Shown here piece by piece: positions 36,801-49,271 of a stretch of DNA of 64,000 nucleotides. Location of the stretch: the NCBI RefSeq assembly GCF_029017545.1, contig NW_026555340.1, forward strand, positions 15,817,113 through 15,881,112, given 5' to 3'. Below the pieces are notes generated by a model. It was given only the letters and a program-made list of their open reading frames with translations, made no database searches and was not told the DNA's origin. Origin of the DNA: Prosopis cineraria (lineage: Eukaryota; Streptophyta; Magnoliopsida; Fabales; Fabaceae). Numbering within the stretch: position 1 is the stretch's first letter; each line of letters opens with the position of its first letter. Made by a program: the position numbers and the translations under genes.

Positions 36801-39800
36801 TATAGTTTCCCCCTATCGCACACAAATCGGGGTGTCATTACTCGAACACCGCATCATTAAGGCTAAGGAGCGTTACTCTCTAACATCGTATCCCATATAG
36901 ATACTAAGGAGAAAATCTCCAACACCATGCCTCACTAGACACTAAGGAGGTATATGTCATATGGACTTCTACTACTCCTTCCTACAGGTAAACTCCTACC
37001 CTAACATGATTATGCCCACACTCAACATATATATCACATATACATTTCAAATTTCTCAACTTATTTATATATATAACTTTCATCATGCTCATCATTTGCA
37101 AAAATAGATTTTCATGCACAAAACCACATTTTGCAATATGCAAGGTTATCAAATTTCAAGTTTAAATCTACATATCTACTCACAAACAGTTAAGCAACAT
37201 AATCAACCAATGTAAATTATTCTATTACCTCAACCTTTTACCACACAAAAGGTTTACTGTGGTTCAACATTTGCTCCATACATTCTATACGCACGATATA
37301 GCTCAAGTAATGCTCAATCTATACAATCAAGTGATAATAATCAATCATCACTTCAGATAACTCTAAATTCTCTAAGTTGTAAGTGTTTAAAATACCCAAA
37401 TTCCTTTTCTAACAACATCAACCATTCCCAAACACTATAACCATCCTATTAAATATCCCAATATACCAAAATCATTAATCAATATCCCACATTGTCTCAA
37501 AATATTTCAATTATGCCTAGGGTTCGTTTAAGCCCTTGCCAAAAATTTCCAATCACTACAAAACTCATAAACTTAGGGTTAGAGCTTGATTTAACTCCCC
37601 AAGACCTTAAATAAACTAATATGTTTAGTTTAAACCAAGAAAACTAAAATCAAAGCCCTTATTGCCCTAAATGTCTAGATTTTTCACATAAAAGAGGGAG
37701 AATAGGGAATGTACAACTAAACTAAGGGTAATATAAAATCCAAATGCCTCAAAGGTAGCCTAGGGATTGTTCCCTAGCAGATCACGGGCTCTCCTCTATT
37801 GCTCTCTTGTTATCTTTCTTTCTTCCTTTTATTTTTGATTTGTTTTTCATGTCTGATAAGTATAAATTTTGCACGTTCACCACAATATGTTGACACGCCC
37901 GCCGCAACGTATCGTAGAGAAAATCTCATAAAATTTTAAATTCCCTTCCATGCCATGGTTCGCTTGAACATCGACCTAGCCCTCTTCTAAAGCTGTCCAA
38001 GGATTCAAAAACTAGATTAGTCTTCTATAAACCTCACTAAATTAACAATTTATCTAAATTGACTAAATTATCCCTTTGAAAATATTGATAATTACTAATA
38101 AAAAACTGAAGATGTTACTTGTTGTGTCCTATCAGACCTTCATGGCCCTTGTGTTATTTCAGTAGGCTCATTTACTTCTTGTGAATCTTCTCAGTTTTCC
38201 ATCTATGACTCTATGCCATTTTGTGGTTCTTGAATTTCTTCAAGATGTATCTTGCTCCCACTGGTTCTTTTAGAGATAGATTCTATTTCTAGAAAGATAC
38301 CATTTCAAATTACAAATGCTTTGTTATCGGTGGGATTGTGACATAGTATCCCTTTGTTTTTTTAGGATACCTCACAAAAAGAAACTTTGTGGATTTGGTG
38401 CTAACTTGTCTGAGGCCTGTTTCTTAACATAAACCTCACTTCCCCACATCTTAAGAAAATACAAACTAAGTTTCTTCCCAGTCTATATCTCATATAGTGT
38501 CTTCAAAATTACCTTAGATGGAACACGGTTCAATGTGAATGCAACTGTTTCTAATGCATGGCCCTAAAAGGATGGTGGAAGATCTACTTGCCTCATCATG
38601 GATCAAACCATATCTAATAATGTTCGATTTCTTTGCTCAGAAACACCATTCCATTATGGTATTGCTGGAGCAGTTAATTGTGAGACTATCCCGCAACTCT
38701 TAAGATGATCAATAAATTCTTGGCTCAAATATTCACCTCCTCGATCAGATCAAAGAGTTTTTATAGTCTTGCGAAGTTGGTTTTATACTTCATTTTGAAA
38801 TATTTTGAACATTTCAAAAGATTTAGATTTGTGTTTCATTAGGTAGATATATCTATATCTACTATAGTCATCAATAAAGGTAATAAAGTTTAGATAACCT
38901 CTTCTGGTAGTTGTACTCATTGGTCTACATACACCTATATGTATGAGTCCCAGTAAGCTATTAGCCCTCTCACCATGCACCTTTTATCATCTTTCTTAAT
39001 AAATAAGATTCGAAAGTGTCATAAGATTTAAAATCAAATGAGTTGAGAAGTCTATCTTGATGGAGCTGAGAAATGCGTTTCTCATTTATATGCCTGAGAT
39101 GACAATGCCATAGGTAGGTTGGATTCAAATCATTCGACTTGATCTTTTTAGTAGTTATGTTATAGATATTTTCATTACTAGGATGTTTCAGATTTAAAAG
39201 ATAATGACAAAATGCAAATTACCATTAGCATAAAAAATGTCATTTCGATAAATAGAATATTTACCATTCCCAGTAATGGAAGTAAAACCTTCCTTATCCA
39301 AATAAAAAAGAGAACAATATTGCTACTCCAAGTAGGAACATAATAGCAATTGTTGAAAACTAACAAAAGCCTACTGGGCAAAAGTAATTCATAAGTGCCT
39401 ACAACTAACACAACTCTTGCTCTGTTTCCAACTCGTAGGTCTACTTTACTCTTCATCAAATTTCTACTATCTCTAAGACCTTGCACATTTATACAAATGT
39501 AAAAACCACATGCAATATCTAATTCTCATGCAGAAGAAGTAGAAAGGTAAATGTTTATAACATAAATACCTAAAGGAGTAGCCCCGCTATCCTTCTTCTT
39601 TTTCAGATCTTCTAAGTAGAGCTTGCAGTTCCTCTTCCAATGACCTGGTTCATTGCAAAAGAAGCAAACTTCTTCCTTTAAAGGCTTTGCCTTCTTAGCT
39701 AGAGGCTTGGTTTTGAGCTTGTTTGACTCTTTGGTCTTACTATCTAAGCCTTTACCCTTTCCTTTGCCCTTACCTTTGCCTTTCTTTTTTATACCCTTTC

Positions 39801-40524
39801 CTTTCTAAACCATCAAAACAGTACTAGGCTTTTTCTTAATGTTTTGCTCAGCAGTTTTGAGCATCCCATGCAGTTCAAAAATGGATTTCTCCATGTCATT
39901 CATGTTATAGTTCATAAAAAACTAGTCATAACTTTCTAGGAGTGAGTTTAAGATCAAATCTGTAGCTAACTCTTGGCTTAGGGGAAATTTGAGCCTCTCA
40001 AGGTCATCAATATAGCTCTTCATCTTTAAAATTACAGGAGCGTAAGGCTTTTGTGGTTTCAAACCTCTCTTGCCTTACCTGTTGCTAGAACATTTTCTTA
40101 AGATGTACAATCATCTCATAAGCCTTCATGTGTTCCAAATCTCTTTGAAGTTCTGGAACTATGGTAGCTAGCATAAGGCATCCTATATCCATTGAGTCAT
40201 TAGTGTGCTTTATGTAAGTATCCCTTTAAGCTCTTAGAGCGTTGGCCATAGGCTCCTCAAGAATTGGTTCATCAAGAAGTGGGCTAAGACCCATATTTCA
40301 CTTAAATTTAAGTCTACATTGACAGGATGCTTAAAATTAAGTTATTTAGATAGGCAACTCATTTACCAATTACATCATATGTAACTCTTAGATCTTTATA
40401 GGATTCGATCATCATATGATCTGACATGTTTAATCCCATCTAATGCCTTAAGATCCAAAACCATTTTGATAATCTCAATTAAGTCAGACAATAATGAATC
40501 TTTGTGAGTAACACCATTACTCAT
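33850..40524 (-). pseudogene. Ty1/copia gag-pol of element K, split by LTR B
   Basis: In minus-strand order: the gag start MSNGVTHKDSLLSDL at 40524, a gag domain with LESYD and MLKTAEQNIKKK, then a Lys/Gly-rich stretch (about 39690-39800). An intact CCHC knuckle follows at about 39610-39665 (CFFCNEPGHWKRNC). A protease/pre-integrase region at 39178-39486 has VDLRVGNRARV and NNCYYVP. Integrase at 38783-38980 has HGERANSLLGLIH and FITFIDDYSRY, but the first catalytic Asp is replaced (IHIGVCRP). After LTR B comes reverse transcriptase from 35546 (VWTLVDPSDGMKTIGCKWIF), with LYVDDILL at 34830-34852, then RNase H at 34223-34423 (LKYLRRTKD, GYTHASF) and the C-terminal tail near 33900-34010. Multiple stops make it non-functional. 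Confidence 0.88.
35505..38119 (-). mobile_element. Solo LTR B (gypsy main family) inside copia K pol
   Basis: Begins TGTAATATCTGCCTTGATA and ends GATGTTACT on the plus strand, the reverse of LTR A. The similarity to A can be followed throughout, for example AGTACTCACACAT near the left end and the segments around 37560-38110. It separates two parts of copia pol that read on in the same frame (RSDRTQQ before, PVSSLEIYF after, minus strand). No clear target duplication remains. The dyad motif is near both ends (35765-35840 and 37870-37915). Confidence 0.82.
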
Positions 40525-41395
40525 GCTTGTCTCACCAAGATAACCCAAATATATCCACTTTGGTGGATTCTACATTTGAGTGATTTAGATTTTAACAAAT
40601 ATTCATTAATTGGTGGTATTATGACTTAAGATTTTAATTAGAGGATTTAATTTATTAATTTAATAATCGTGTAAAGTTAAAGAAATTGTATCTCATAGAA
40701 AACCATGCATATTATGATCTAATTAAAAGCATAATTAAACGTGACACAATATGGCTCACCTAACCTATATCCTTCCCAAGCTAATGAGAGGATCTCTGTA
40801 AGAAAATGAATTCAATCAAGAAACCTTATTTATACATATAAGGAGATTGAGATGAGAAGAGAATGTACATTTAGAATTTATAGAGAGAGGCACGACACGT
40901 AGGCCATATTTAAAATTTACAACCCTTAAAAAACTAGAGTCATATGTGTCACCATATCCAAACAACTTTAAGGCAAAGAAAACACAACAAATAAACAATT
41001 TATATATAATAAAAGGTTATAAATTGTGAATTAGGTTACCCTATGCAGAGTTAGCCACAACGGTCCCGTTAAACCATATGAGAACGTGAATGAACAATAA
41101 TGACATTAAGAACGCACATCATATGAATGAACATTAGTCATATTGAGAATGAACATCACATAGCTAAATATTAATGATATTAATTTATTTAAATTTATAT
41201 AAATTTGAGTATATATAAAATGAATATATATATATATATATATATGTTTTGAAAACATCACATGAAAAACATATATAGATTTTAAAAATATCACATAAAT
41301 TTTGAAAATTTTAAAGCAACGTTCATCCAAAGAAGTTCATCACATGAAGATTTAAGAATGTAATCAACCAAAATCCAAGTTAAATGAAAATTCGA

Positions 41396-41411
41396 CCTAG
41401 CTTTAATACTA
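41396..41411 (-). other. Primer binding site of copia K
   Basis: The minus strand TAGTATTAAAGCTAGG next to the 5' LTR matches the initiator-Met complement TGGTATCAGAGCCAGG at 12 of 16 positions; all four differences are transitions. Confidence 0.75.
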
Positions 41412-41412
41412 T

Positions 41413-41993
41413 TGTTAGATAGGGAGGTACAGTGGAAGATTATAATTTTAAAGTTCCTATCCTAATATGGATCGAACAAACTCGTTTAAGTCAAAGTGGA
41501 TAGAAGAGTTACCTTTTAATTTTTTGAACTTAGTGCACGTTCTTTTCAAGAGTTTAGATTTCAAGAGCTGACAACGTAAATCTACTCCCCGTACAGGTAT
41601 CTACACGAATAGCTCTTTAACTTAAATAGCGTGCTAGCACTCCCACTGTCCATTCTTCTTTGAACGTTAGTTTTTCTTTCTATAGGGTATTTTGTGGCTC
41701 TCAAAGTATTTTTGCTGTCAAAATTTTTCTAACTCCCTCTTCCTTCATAAAGGACGTCCCTATTTATATATAGTATACGGATTAGGGTTTTTGTCTTCTA
41801 CTTAAAGGCCCATGAATATTTAATTAAATTTATTGAATAAATTTAATCCATGATATCATATCTAATTCAAATTTATCTTATAAATTCAAATTCTAAAACT
41901 GACATGATATTCTCTCATATCATGTTAGTTATTAAATTTAATCTATCATATAAAATTAAATTTAAAACTAAATATAATATAATATATATCACA

Positions 41994-42067
<74 letters not shown>

Positions 42068-42338
42068 ATATCTATATATCATATACACACACATAAATAT
42101 ATATGTATAAATATTTTCAATATATATATAATTATATTTTGAATTTTATATTTCATATATATATATATATAAATATTTTTCAAATAAATATTCAATATAT
42201 ATATATATATATATATAATTCGTTCACTCTATATTATATTCATTGAACATGCAATTGATATGATAACAAAAAAAATTCATTAAATAATAATGTACATAGT
42301 ACAATGATTGGCCCTAACAATGTGCATAATTTCCAACA
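41413..42338 (-). repeat. 5' LTR of copia K (926 bp, internally deleted)
   Basis: Ends match the 3' LTR. After CATTCATTGAA at about 42245 it jumps to ATGCAATTGATATGATAAC, omitting the segment present at about 32947-33755 of the 3' LTR. A long (TA)n tract spans about 41995-42075 and continues with short interruptions to about 42215; the 86-codon ORF across it is microsatellite. Confidence 0.88.
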
Positions 42339-44631
42339 TAATATCCTCTGTTTCAAGAATAGAAAACATGAATAAACAAAGTAAGTTTAAGAATAAACTA
42401 CTACTGTTTAATTGAGGGACAATTGGCTCTAACTAAAATTTAGGGTGAAATTCCTAAGAAGAGGAGAATTGTAACGTCCTAGGAATTGAAACTTAGGTTT
42501 TACTCTAATGATTAGAGGAAAAATGGACTAATTGAAGGGATGAGCATTCCCTAGGATAGGGTATTAATTTAGAGGTTGATGAGGAAAGGAAGTATTTAGA
42601 ATAGAGAAATCATATTTAGTAACTCACTTAGGCGAGTGAGTGTACTAGTTAGGGTGAGCATTAAGCAACTCACAGAGGTAAGTATGTAGCTTGTTGGGGC
42701 GAGCTATGTAATTCAAGAAACTATAAGTATGCACGTTAACTGAGAAAAAATATTTTAAACACGGTGAAACACTCTGTGGAGTGCAAAAACCCAAAGCTCT
42801 TTTAGGGTTTCATGATCTACAAAGAAGAGGTACTCTGGAAGCTAGATATGTCAAAGGTAAGTCTTCTAAACGTAATCCATGCCTTTTACTCCTATGATAT
42901 TAAGATTTGATGACTGAAAATTTAACTTAGGCTTATGTCTTTGATTTGAATTATTGGTGGTGCTTATCTAAGTCTCAAAAAGAGTTTTTAATTAATTCAT
43001 TGGTTATATTAAACTCATTTGTAGATGGCAATAGCATTAGAGAGCGCTCAGGTTTGAGTATGATAGAACTTAAGGATGAAGCTAAGATACTAAGACTTCT
43101 GATCTCTTAAAGGTTTGAGATAACTAAGAATTTTTTAAGTTGATATATAGTATAAGTCTGTAACATTGTCTAGTAAATTATTTATTCTATGTCACTTACA
43201 AAAACTATGGGTTGCATCTGAGTTATGAATTCTGAATCTGAATGTGACATGTTGATTCTTTGAGACACCATAAAAATGATTTGAGTATGTATAGTATGTT
43301 TATGTGTTATCTAGAATATTAATAATTAATGATATATGTGATGAAATAATGTACATTGTGAATTAGACTATACATGTGAACTTTAAAATGAGAAACTGCT
43401 TTAAATTATTTTTATATATAAATTTGATGATATGGATACATGTATAAATGCGAGAGTTCACCTATAAGGGGAAATATGAATATTATGAAAATCCATAGTT
43501 TGTCCTACTAAGGTCACCCCTCAATAGTGATTTATATGAATATATATATGTGCATGCACGAGCTTTATTTCACTGCTTAGATTAGTTGTGTTGATCAAGC
43601 ATTTTCTCATGTTCACTACTTTGATTGGCAATGTTGGTTGGACATATCATGACATCCTAAATTTGAGTAAGGAGAAGCATGGTCTAAACTAGATTGAGGA
43701 AACCTTTGGCCAGGCAACCTTTTCCTAATTTGGAGAGCAAAACTAGCCTAGTGATGGGGACTAGAGCTACAATTAGTTTCCTACAAGTTTAATCAAAGGT
43801 GATAAAGAGGTTATAAGGGGGACTTGAGCATGCATCATTTGATACATATTTTTCTATAAATCATTATGGAATTAAATGACTAATATAAACTCTAAAATAT
43901 ATCTTGTATGTGGTTTAAGTTGAACATGTGGAATGTATGAATTATATGTTACTACTGCTTTATATGTTGATTTAAATATCCTAATTACTAAGATCTTATA
44001 GGAAATCTCACTTGATTACTAGTATGTGTATGTTCTACTCAAATGTCCTCTCTTGCTCTCAAATTTTTGTCTTCTGGATACTTCTATTGGTATGTGTAAG
44101 ACCTACCCAAATATCTTCTATTTTACCAGTAGATATTTTCCTCAATCATCATCTTTTATCATTAATCCTACCAGTATATCGTTCACCTTCTAGTATGTAG
44201 TCTTTTTAATCCTAACTAAAACCTTCATACTTATACTAGTATGTCCTAATATCTACTGGTATGTCTTTGAATTTTTTACCTCTCTTTTTCATTTCAAAAA
44301 TAGAGCATCTTGATTCACCTATAATCTCTATTCCTTTCATCTTTACTGTGTTGTGTTTACTTCCTTATCATCCTAGAATCTTGTGAAACACAACCACGAG
44401 TAAAATTAATCTCTTACTTCCTCCTTTGATTTATTCTTTCTAGCCATATGCCATTGCCCTACTGGTATCCTTCTTTTTAACCTTTTTATCCTTTTGCTAG
44501 TATATTTTCTTTTCTTTGTACTTTTATTGATTGTATATCTACTTTTAGAGAGAGTTTTAAAATAGTAGCAGTTCATTATTGAACCTACTATATTCATCCT
44601 TCTTGTACTCACTTGAAATGGAGGAACTTAA

Positions 44632-46977
44632 TGTAATGACCCTACATTTAAAAAAATAAATAAATAAATAAAAAAATACTCTCTCAATGGATATTTTATT
44701 TAAATAAATTTATAGTAAGTAGAAATTGGTAGTTTAGAGGAACTCATGCTAGAAATTTTTTTGAGAATCAAATTTTAAAATTTTTTTGAGCAAAAGGTTA
44801 GTTTTAAAATTGTAGGAAAATCTCATGTCCTTCCTCGTAATATTATTGTGCCTTTTCTTGTAATTTTTTCATGCTCATTCTTGTAATTTTTCCAAAAAAT
44901 CCTTTCGGTCAGTTTTCTTTTCTCAAGTGAAAAAAACTCAAAAAATAGAGCATCTTGTTTTCAGTTCTCCACCGCCATTATACACTCATCTAGACGCTTC
45001 TAGCCGTTTATTTCCTTCACTCTTATAAACCTTCTTAGTTGGCTGTGGTAGGAGATCGTTTTGCTGCTGTTACTTTATCCTTTTCATTCATGTTTCTAGC
45101 CATGTTGAAGTTCAGTTGTTGAGACTTCCTTTCCCTGTCTTCATGATGATCTATGTCAACATGAGCCCGTGAGCCATGCGTGTGTTCGTTTTCAATATCG
45201 CCGGCGATCTTCTAGGTGTCGGAATAGCAACACCTTTCTCTCTCAGATCATGTTCTTCTATTGCGGTCGCTGGAGGTGTGGGTGATTGAAAGCTTCAGTC
45301 TTGCTTCTCCTCTACTCATGCGTCACTGTGAGTACAATTGTTGGAATAAACCTTGTGGGGAATGCTAAATGGGTAAATTTCAGTGTTTGGATTACCTCAA
45401 GTAAGTGGATAGTGTCCTAACTAATTTATCAATTAATTTTTCTTATTAAAAGTTATCTTGTTACATTGATTATTTAAATAATAATTATGTTGATTAGTAG
45501 ATACTTTGTTAATTAAATTTCTTCATTTTTAAGTTTTAAGATGGTGGTGAAAAACGATTCATCATAGCATATGATTGTTTTACCCTTATGAGATATCCTT
45601 TCAAGATTAATAAAATTCCTTTTCATTATCATTGAAAATTTTTGATTATTCAATAAATGCAAGCATAAGCATTGAATATGAAATTTGATCCTGGCAAATA
45701 TTCATACGAGTTTGATTTTGAGAATGAGAACTGTATCTTGAAAGTGATAATTTTCTCACATATTTGAAAATGGCTTTAAAAAGGGACTTTATACAGAACA
45801 CTGGTTGTTAACGACAGTTTCGTTAGCCCTTGGCGCACCACGGTACATCTAGTTAGCAGGGTGTTTATAGGAGATGTTAGCCTCGTGCGATGGCCAACGC
45901 ATGTGGAACGGAGAGATGGTTATTCGTGAGCATCGTACTCACGTTTGTTTTGTGGCTTCGACTGTATTTGGTTACACACCCTCGTGGACTGTGTGTCGGT
46001 GTTTGTTTGTGGCTTCGGCTGTGTTTGGTTACTCACCTTCGTGAACTGTGTGTCCGTGTTTGTTTCGTGGCTTCGGCTGTATTTGGTTACTCACCCTCGT
46101 GGACTATGTGTTCACATTTGTTTTCGTGGCATAAGTTGCGTTTGGTTATTTACTCTCGTGGACTGTGTGTCTATGTTTGTTAATTGTTTTGATAAGTCCT
46201 GATAATTATGAATCCAATCATTTGATGATTTTATATACTATTAATTTTTATTTAAAAATTTTTTATAAATATTTATTTCATTTATATGCTTTCTTGAAAT
46301 CAAGTGATATTATTATTTGCTATGATAGTTCAATGATTTGAGATTTTATTTGAAATTTATAAAGCCATTTTATTATAAAGTTTATAAAATTTTTATGAAA
46401 ATTTTGTCCATTTAACTTATATAACTATTTCAAACTTTTCATTTTATTTATGTTCTATTATCTATTATTGGGACGTTATTCACTGAAAAATTATTTTGGT
46501 CTCAAATACCTTAATTGACGTTGATCTTCCTGCCGATCCTTAGGCACTTATAGGACAGGTAGAGGGTTGATTGAAATTTTTCTTTTGATGTAATTATAAA
46601 TTGTTACATGTCTTATTTTTATTTTATTTTTGAAAAGTACGATTAGGTGCTCCACATAAGCTATAACTAGGACTTTTATTTTTATATATATGCTGTTTGT
46701 CAGCTGGAAGGAGTTAAGCTCTTGATTTATTTGATATTTTGACTGCATTAATGTATTGTAGAAATTTTGAGAAATTCTATTTAAAAGAGGGGTTTTGTTA
46801 AAACCTTTATGAACATGTTGCAACTTTGTTATAATTATTAGTGTCAAAAGTGTTATAATTTCAATATAAATCTAATTTAATTGTAGAAACGGAGTGAACT
46901 TACAGTTTAAGGCTTATTGGGATGCGTGAAACGGTTCATATCTCGTGCCAATCGCTCTTCAAACTTAGGGTGTGGCA
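44632..46977 (+). mobile_element. Solo LTR M, 2346 bp
   Basis: Starts TGTAATGACCC and ends GGGTGTGGCA, flanked by CTTAA on both sides (44627-44631 and 46978-46982), a perfect 5-bp duplication. The sequence on both sides is one continuous family-3 LTR when M is removed. It has no internal region. It contains the only GC-rich patch in this part (about 45830-46180), a minisatellite. TGTAATGACCC at the start suggests a gypsy LTR, different from the main family. Confidence 0.82.
45940..46182 (+). repeat. Minisatellite, about 63-bp unit, four copies
   Basis: Units share GTGGCTTCGRCTGT, TTTGGTTACTCACC and CTCGTGGACTGTGTG. The two overlapping ORFs here (97 and 85 codons) simply read the repeat in different frames. 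Confidence 0.88.
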
Positions 46978-47774
46978 CTTAAGCTTGGGGAGCTTAAAAG
47001 AAGTGGCTATTACATTTGTAAGGGGGAAGGTTATAGACTTGAAGAGTTTGAATTGTACTATGGCAGCCAAGAGCTTGGGTTAAACTTGGTGAGAGTAGAA
47101 AAAAATCTCAAGTACATCTTGAGGATTGGACATAGGCTCAAGTAGTTAGAGCTGAACCAAGATAAATACTTTGTGCAAAGCTTCTCCTCCCTTTGCTCAA
47201 CTTTGTTTTATGATATTGTTCCTTACACCATTTAATTCTTGCATTATCTACTTTAAATTTTATTTAGCTCAATTCACCCTCCTGACTTTATAGTATTTTA
47301 GCCTAAATTGGTTAAAAAGAGGCCTAGTATTATGTTTAAGGATTTAAGAACTTGAGTTAGGTCTAAGCTTGTTTATTATGATTATTCGATTTAATTTTAA
47401 AGTATGCTTGGGGAATATCTACATGTGTATTTTATGACTTATCAAATATGATACTGGATGGCAAATGTATGAATTTTCTATTTGAACACTAAAACATGTT
47501 ACTCACTTAGGTGAGTGGAGCAGAAGCCTGGGTGAGTAAGTGGCTTCTCGTCAGGGTGAGTGGTTCTACAAGCCGAGGCAAGTAAGTAGGAACTAGGATA
47601 GGGAAGCCTTATATATATGATTTATGTATGTTGAATGCTTTTAAATGGTTGCTAAACTTGTATGAGATCTAATTATCTTATTTTAAGAGATGTACACCTT
47701 TTAGGCTAGTCTAATGTCCTTGAAAGATTGATGTATGTGGTAATTAAGGTAATGACTAGGGTCATTATAGTATA

Positions 47775-48560
47775 AGAATCTTCTACATAATTGGCTTAGC
47801 AATGCTAAGGTCTAAGAGCTTGAGCATTAAGCCATTTAAAGGCAATTCCAGAAGCTTAATTAAATAAGCCTTTGTAATATCAAATCCTTGGTCTTTAATC
47901 TTTGCTGTGAGAATCTTCTTATCATCAAATAAATGAATAGAGCTATAGAAAGCTCTTATTATCTCCTCACACATAGGGTACTTTAATTCAGTTACTTCAT
48001 GTAGGGTTCCATCACCTTGTGTTATATCTATTATCTTCCATAACCTTAAAATCAACATACCAACTTAACCCCAAATTCTTTTTAGCCATTTTCTCGTACT
48101 AAACTTAGATGTTTTCTCGTACAAACTTAGATGACCCCTTCATAAAAATCTTTTTAGTTGTAATCTACCTAATTATTTAGTTGCTTAGTGACTTTCCCTT
48201 TCCCTTTCTTCTTTAGCTTTCTTTAAATGCTTGCTTCTCCCATATTTAGATTATTAGAGTTTAGCATTTGGGAAGGAGCATTATCTAGAGTTCTCTTAAA
48301 TGAACTTTAAACATGTGTCTCAGAAACATGGGCTTGGGATTGAGTAGTACCTTGCTTTCCCTTCCAGTGTGAGGGCTTTATGTTTTTGCTTTTTGAAGTG
48401 TCCTTCATATCTATATCAAATATATCCAAACATTGTCTTTTATGATATTCACTCAGTATAAGTTTGTTAATACCCATAAGAGTCTTAATCTCTCATAGTA
48501 ATACATTCATACTTATATTGATACCAGATTCTTCCTACTAGTATCAACTTGAAGATTTTT
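47775..48560 (-). pseudogene. Remnant of a plant retrotransposon-type protein
   Basis: A minus-strand ORF of 91 codons (47783-48058) includes YPMCEEIIRAFYSSIHLF and ITKAYLIKLLELPLNG. The spacing of the YP...FY block and the L..LL.LP..G block resembles the putative plant transposon protein domain often found in decayed gypsy or transposon ORFs. Further right (48060-48260) the same strand reads Lys/Glu-rich sequence in other frames. The assignment is tentative; nothing shows it to be an active gene. Confidence 0.4.
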
Positions 48561-48914
48561 ACTTTGTTTTTTGAAGCCTTAAGAGAGTATTCTAGAGCTC
48601 ACTTAAATGCTAATTCTTTTATCTTTTTTGAGTTGTTTTCACATCTTAAACACAACTATAGGTTTGATTAATCTCTTAATTAATTCTGTGATTATTCTTT
48701 ATACTTATATATAATTTGATCTACTGGTACCAATCTTCATCTATTGTCTAAGCATTTAATGCATATAGCTATTACTCTCTTAAGTTGACATTAACATGAA
48801 CACCTACCCAAAAGCACTGATATATTAGGATAATTAATAGGAAAACTTAGAGTAATAAAGATAAAGTCTCTAACGGCTAATTTATGAGTCTAACAGATTT
48901 ATTTCAAGGATTAA

Positions 48915-48925
48915 CTATAAATATG
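48915..48925 (+). promoter_or_regulatory. Probable LTR TATA box
   Basis: CTATAAATATG lies 30-40 bases before a purine-rich leader in LTR O. The opposed LTR at 57385-58079 has related CTATAAATA sequences on the minus strand (57902-57925). Confidence 0.55.
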
Positions 48926-49271
48926 ACTCATTTATAAAGTAGAAGAAGAAGAGAAAGAGAGAAGTTATTGAGCCAACTATATGCATTCAATTTTAATAGC
49001 CTTCTACTATTACATTCATTATTAGAGAGCCTCATTGATTGTACATCCACTCTAAGAGAGAGTTTTATTATACTAGTGATTCATTATTGAATTTACTCTA
49101 TTCATATCTGCCTTTTACTACTTGAAATAGAGCTACTTAAGCTTAGAGAGCTTAAAAGGATTCATGATCATCTTTATGTGTATGAGAGAAATAGACTTAC
49201 GAGTCTGAGAGATTATAAGTGGCTTTACAAGTACCTGGATCAAACATGTGGGAGAGAAACAAACTTATAAG

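Larger units (their letters stand above)
32219..42338 (-). mobile_element. Ty1/copia retrotransposon K, both LTRs, decayed
   Basis: LTRs at 32219-33836 and 41413-42338 start TGTTGGATAG / TGTTAGATAG and end TTCCAACA. The internal region is on the minus strand: PBS 41396-41411, gag from 40524, protease, integrase, reverse transcriptase and RNase H down to 33850, and PPT at 33837-33848. Flanks TCAGA (32214-32218) and TAATA (42339-42343) are a weak target duplication. The uninterrupted family-3 copy at 57540-57790 has TAAGA at this point. The 5' LTR is about 690 bp shorter than the 3' LTR. Solo LTR B (35505-38119) is inserted in pol. Confidence 0.9.
31931..42412 (-). mobile_element. Copia-type LTR fragment (family 3), split by copia element K
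   Basis: The pieces 31990-32218 and 42339-42412 together match the continuous stretch 57540-57790 (shared: CTTGAGATTTTCTC, GTTTGAATCACTCCCTCTT, TTTCAAGAATAGAAAA, ACTACTACT). This shows that 32219-42338 was inserted here. Confidence 0.75.
43990..47460 (+). mobile_element. Copia-type LTR (family 3), plus orientation, split by LTR M
   Basis: The sequence before 44631 (ATTGATTGTAYATCYACTYT, GAGAGAGTTTT, CATTATTGAA) matches 49040-49140. After LTR M it resumes at 46978 with CTTAAGCTTGGGGAGCTTAAAAG, matching 49138-49165 and, in reverse, 57675-57700. The outer limits are unclear. Confidence 0.6.
42470..47774 (+). mobile_element. LTR N (gypsy-like), split by a family-3 LTR
   Basis: TGTAACGTCCTAGG starts at 42470 after a purine-rich stretch (CTAAGAAGAGGAGAAT), as at a gypsy 3' end. 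Both outer parts contain clustered ACTCACTTAGG / GTGAGTG motifs (about 42623-42690 and 47510-47585). AGAAT occurs at 42465-42469 and 47775-47779 and may be the target duplication, which would make the LTR end ...GTATA. The middle (about 43990-47460) belongs to other elements. Boundaries are tentative. Confidence 0.45.

Noticed and set aside
41850..42110. 86-codon ORF with a long Tyr-Ile run
   Set aside because: It is a translation of the (TA)n tract in the copia K 5' LTR.
45890..46202. Two overlapping ORFs of 97 and 85 codons
   Set aside because: Both read through the 63-bp minisatellite; repeats, not protein, explain the absence of stops.
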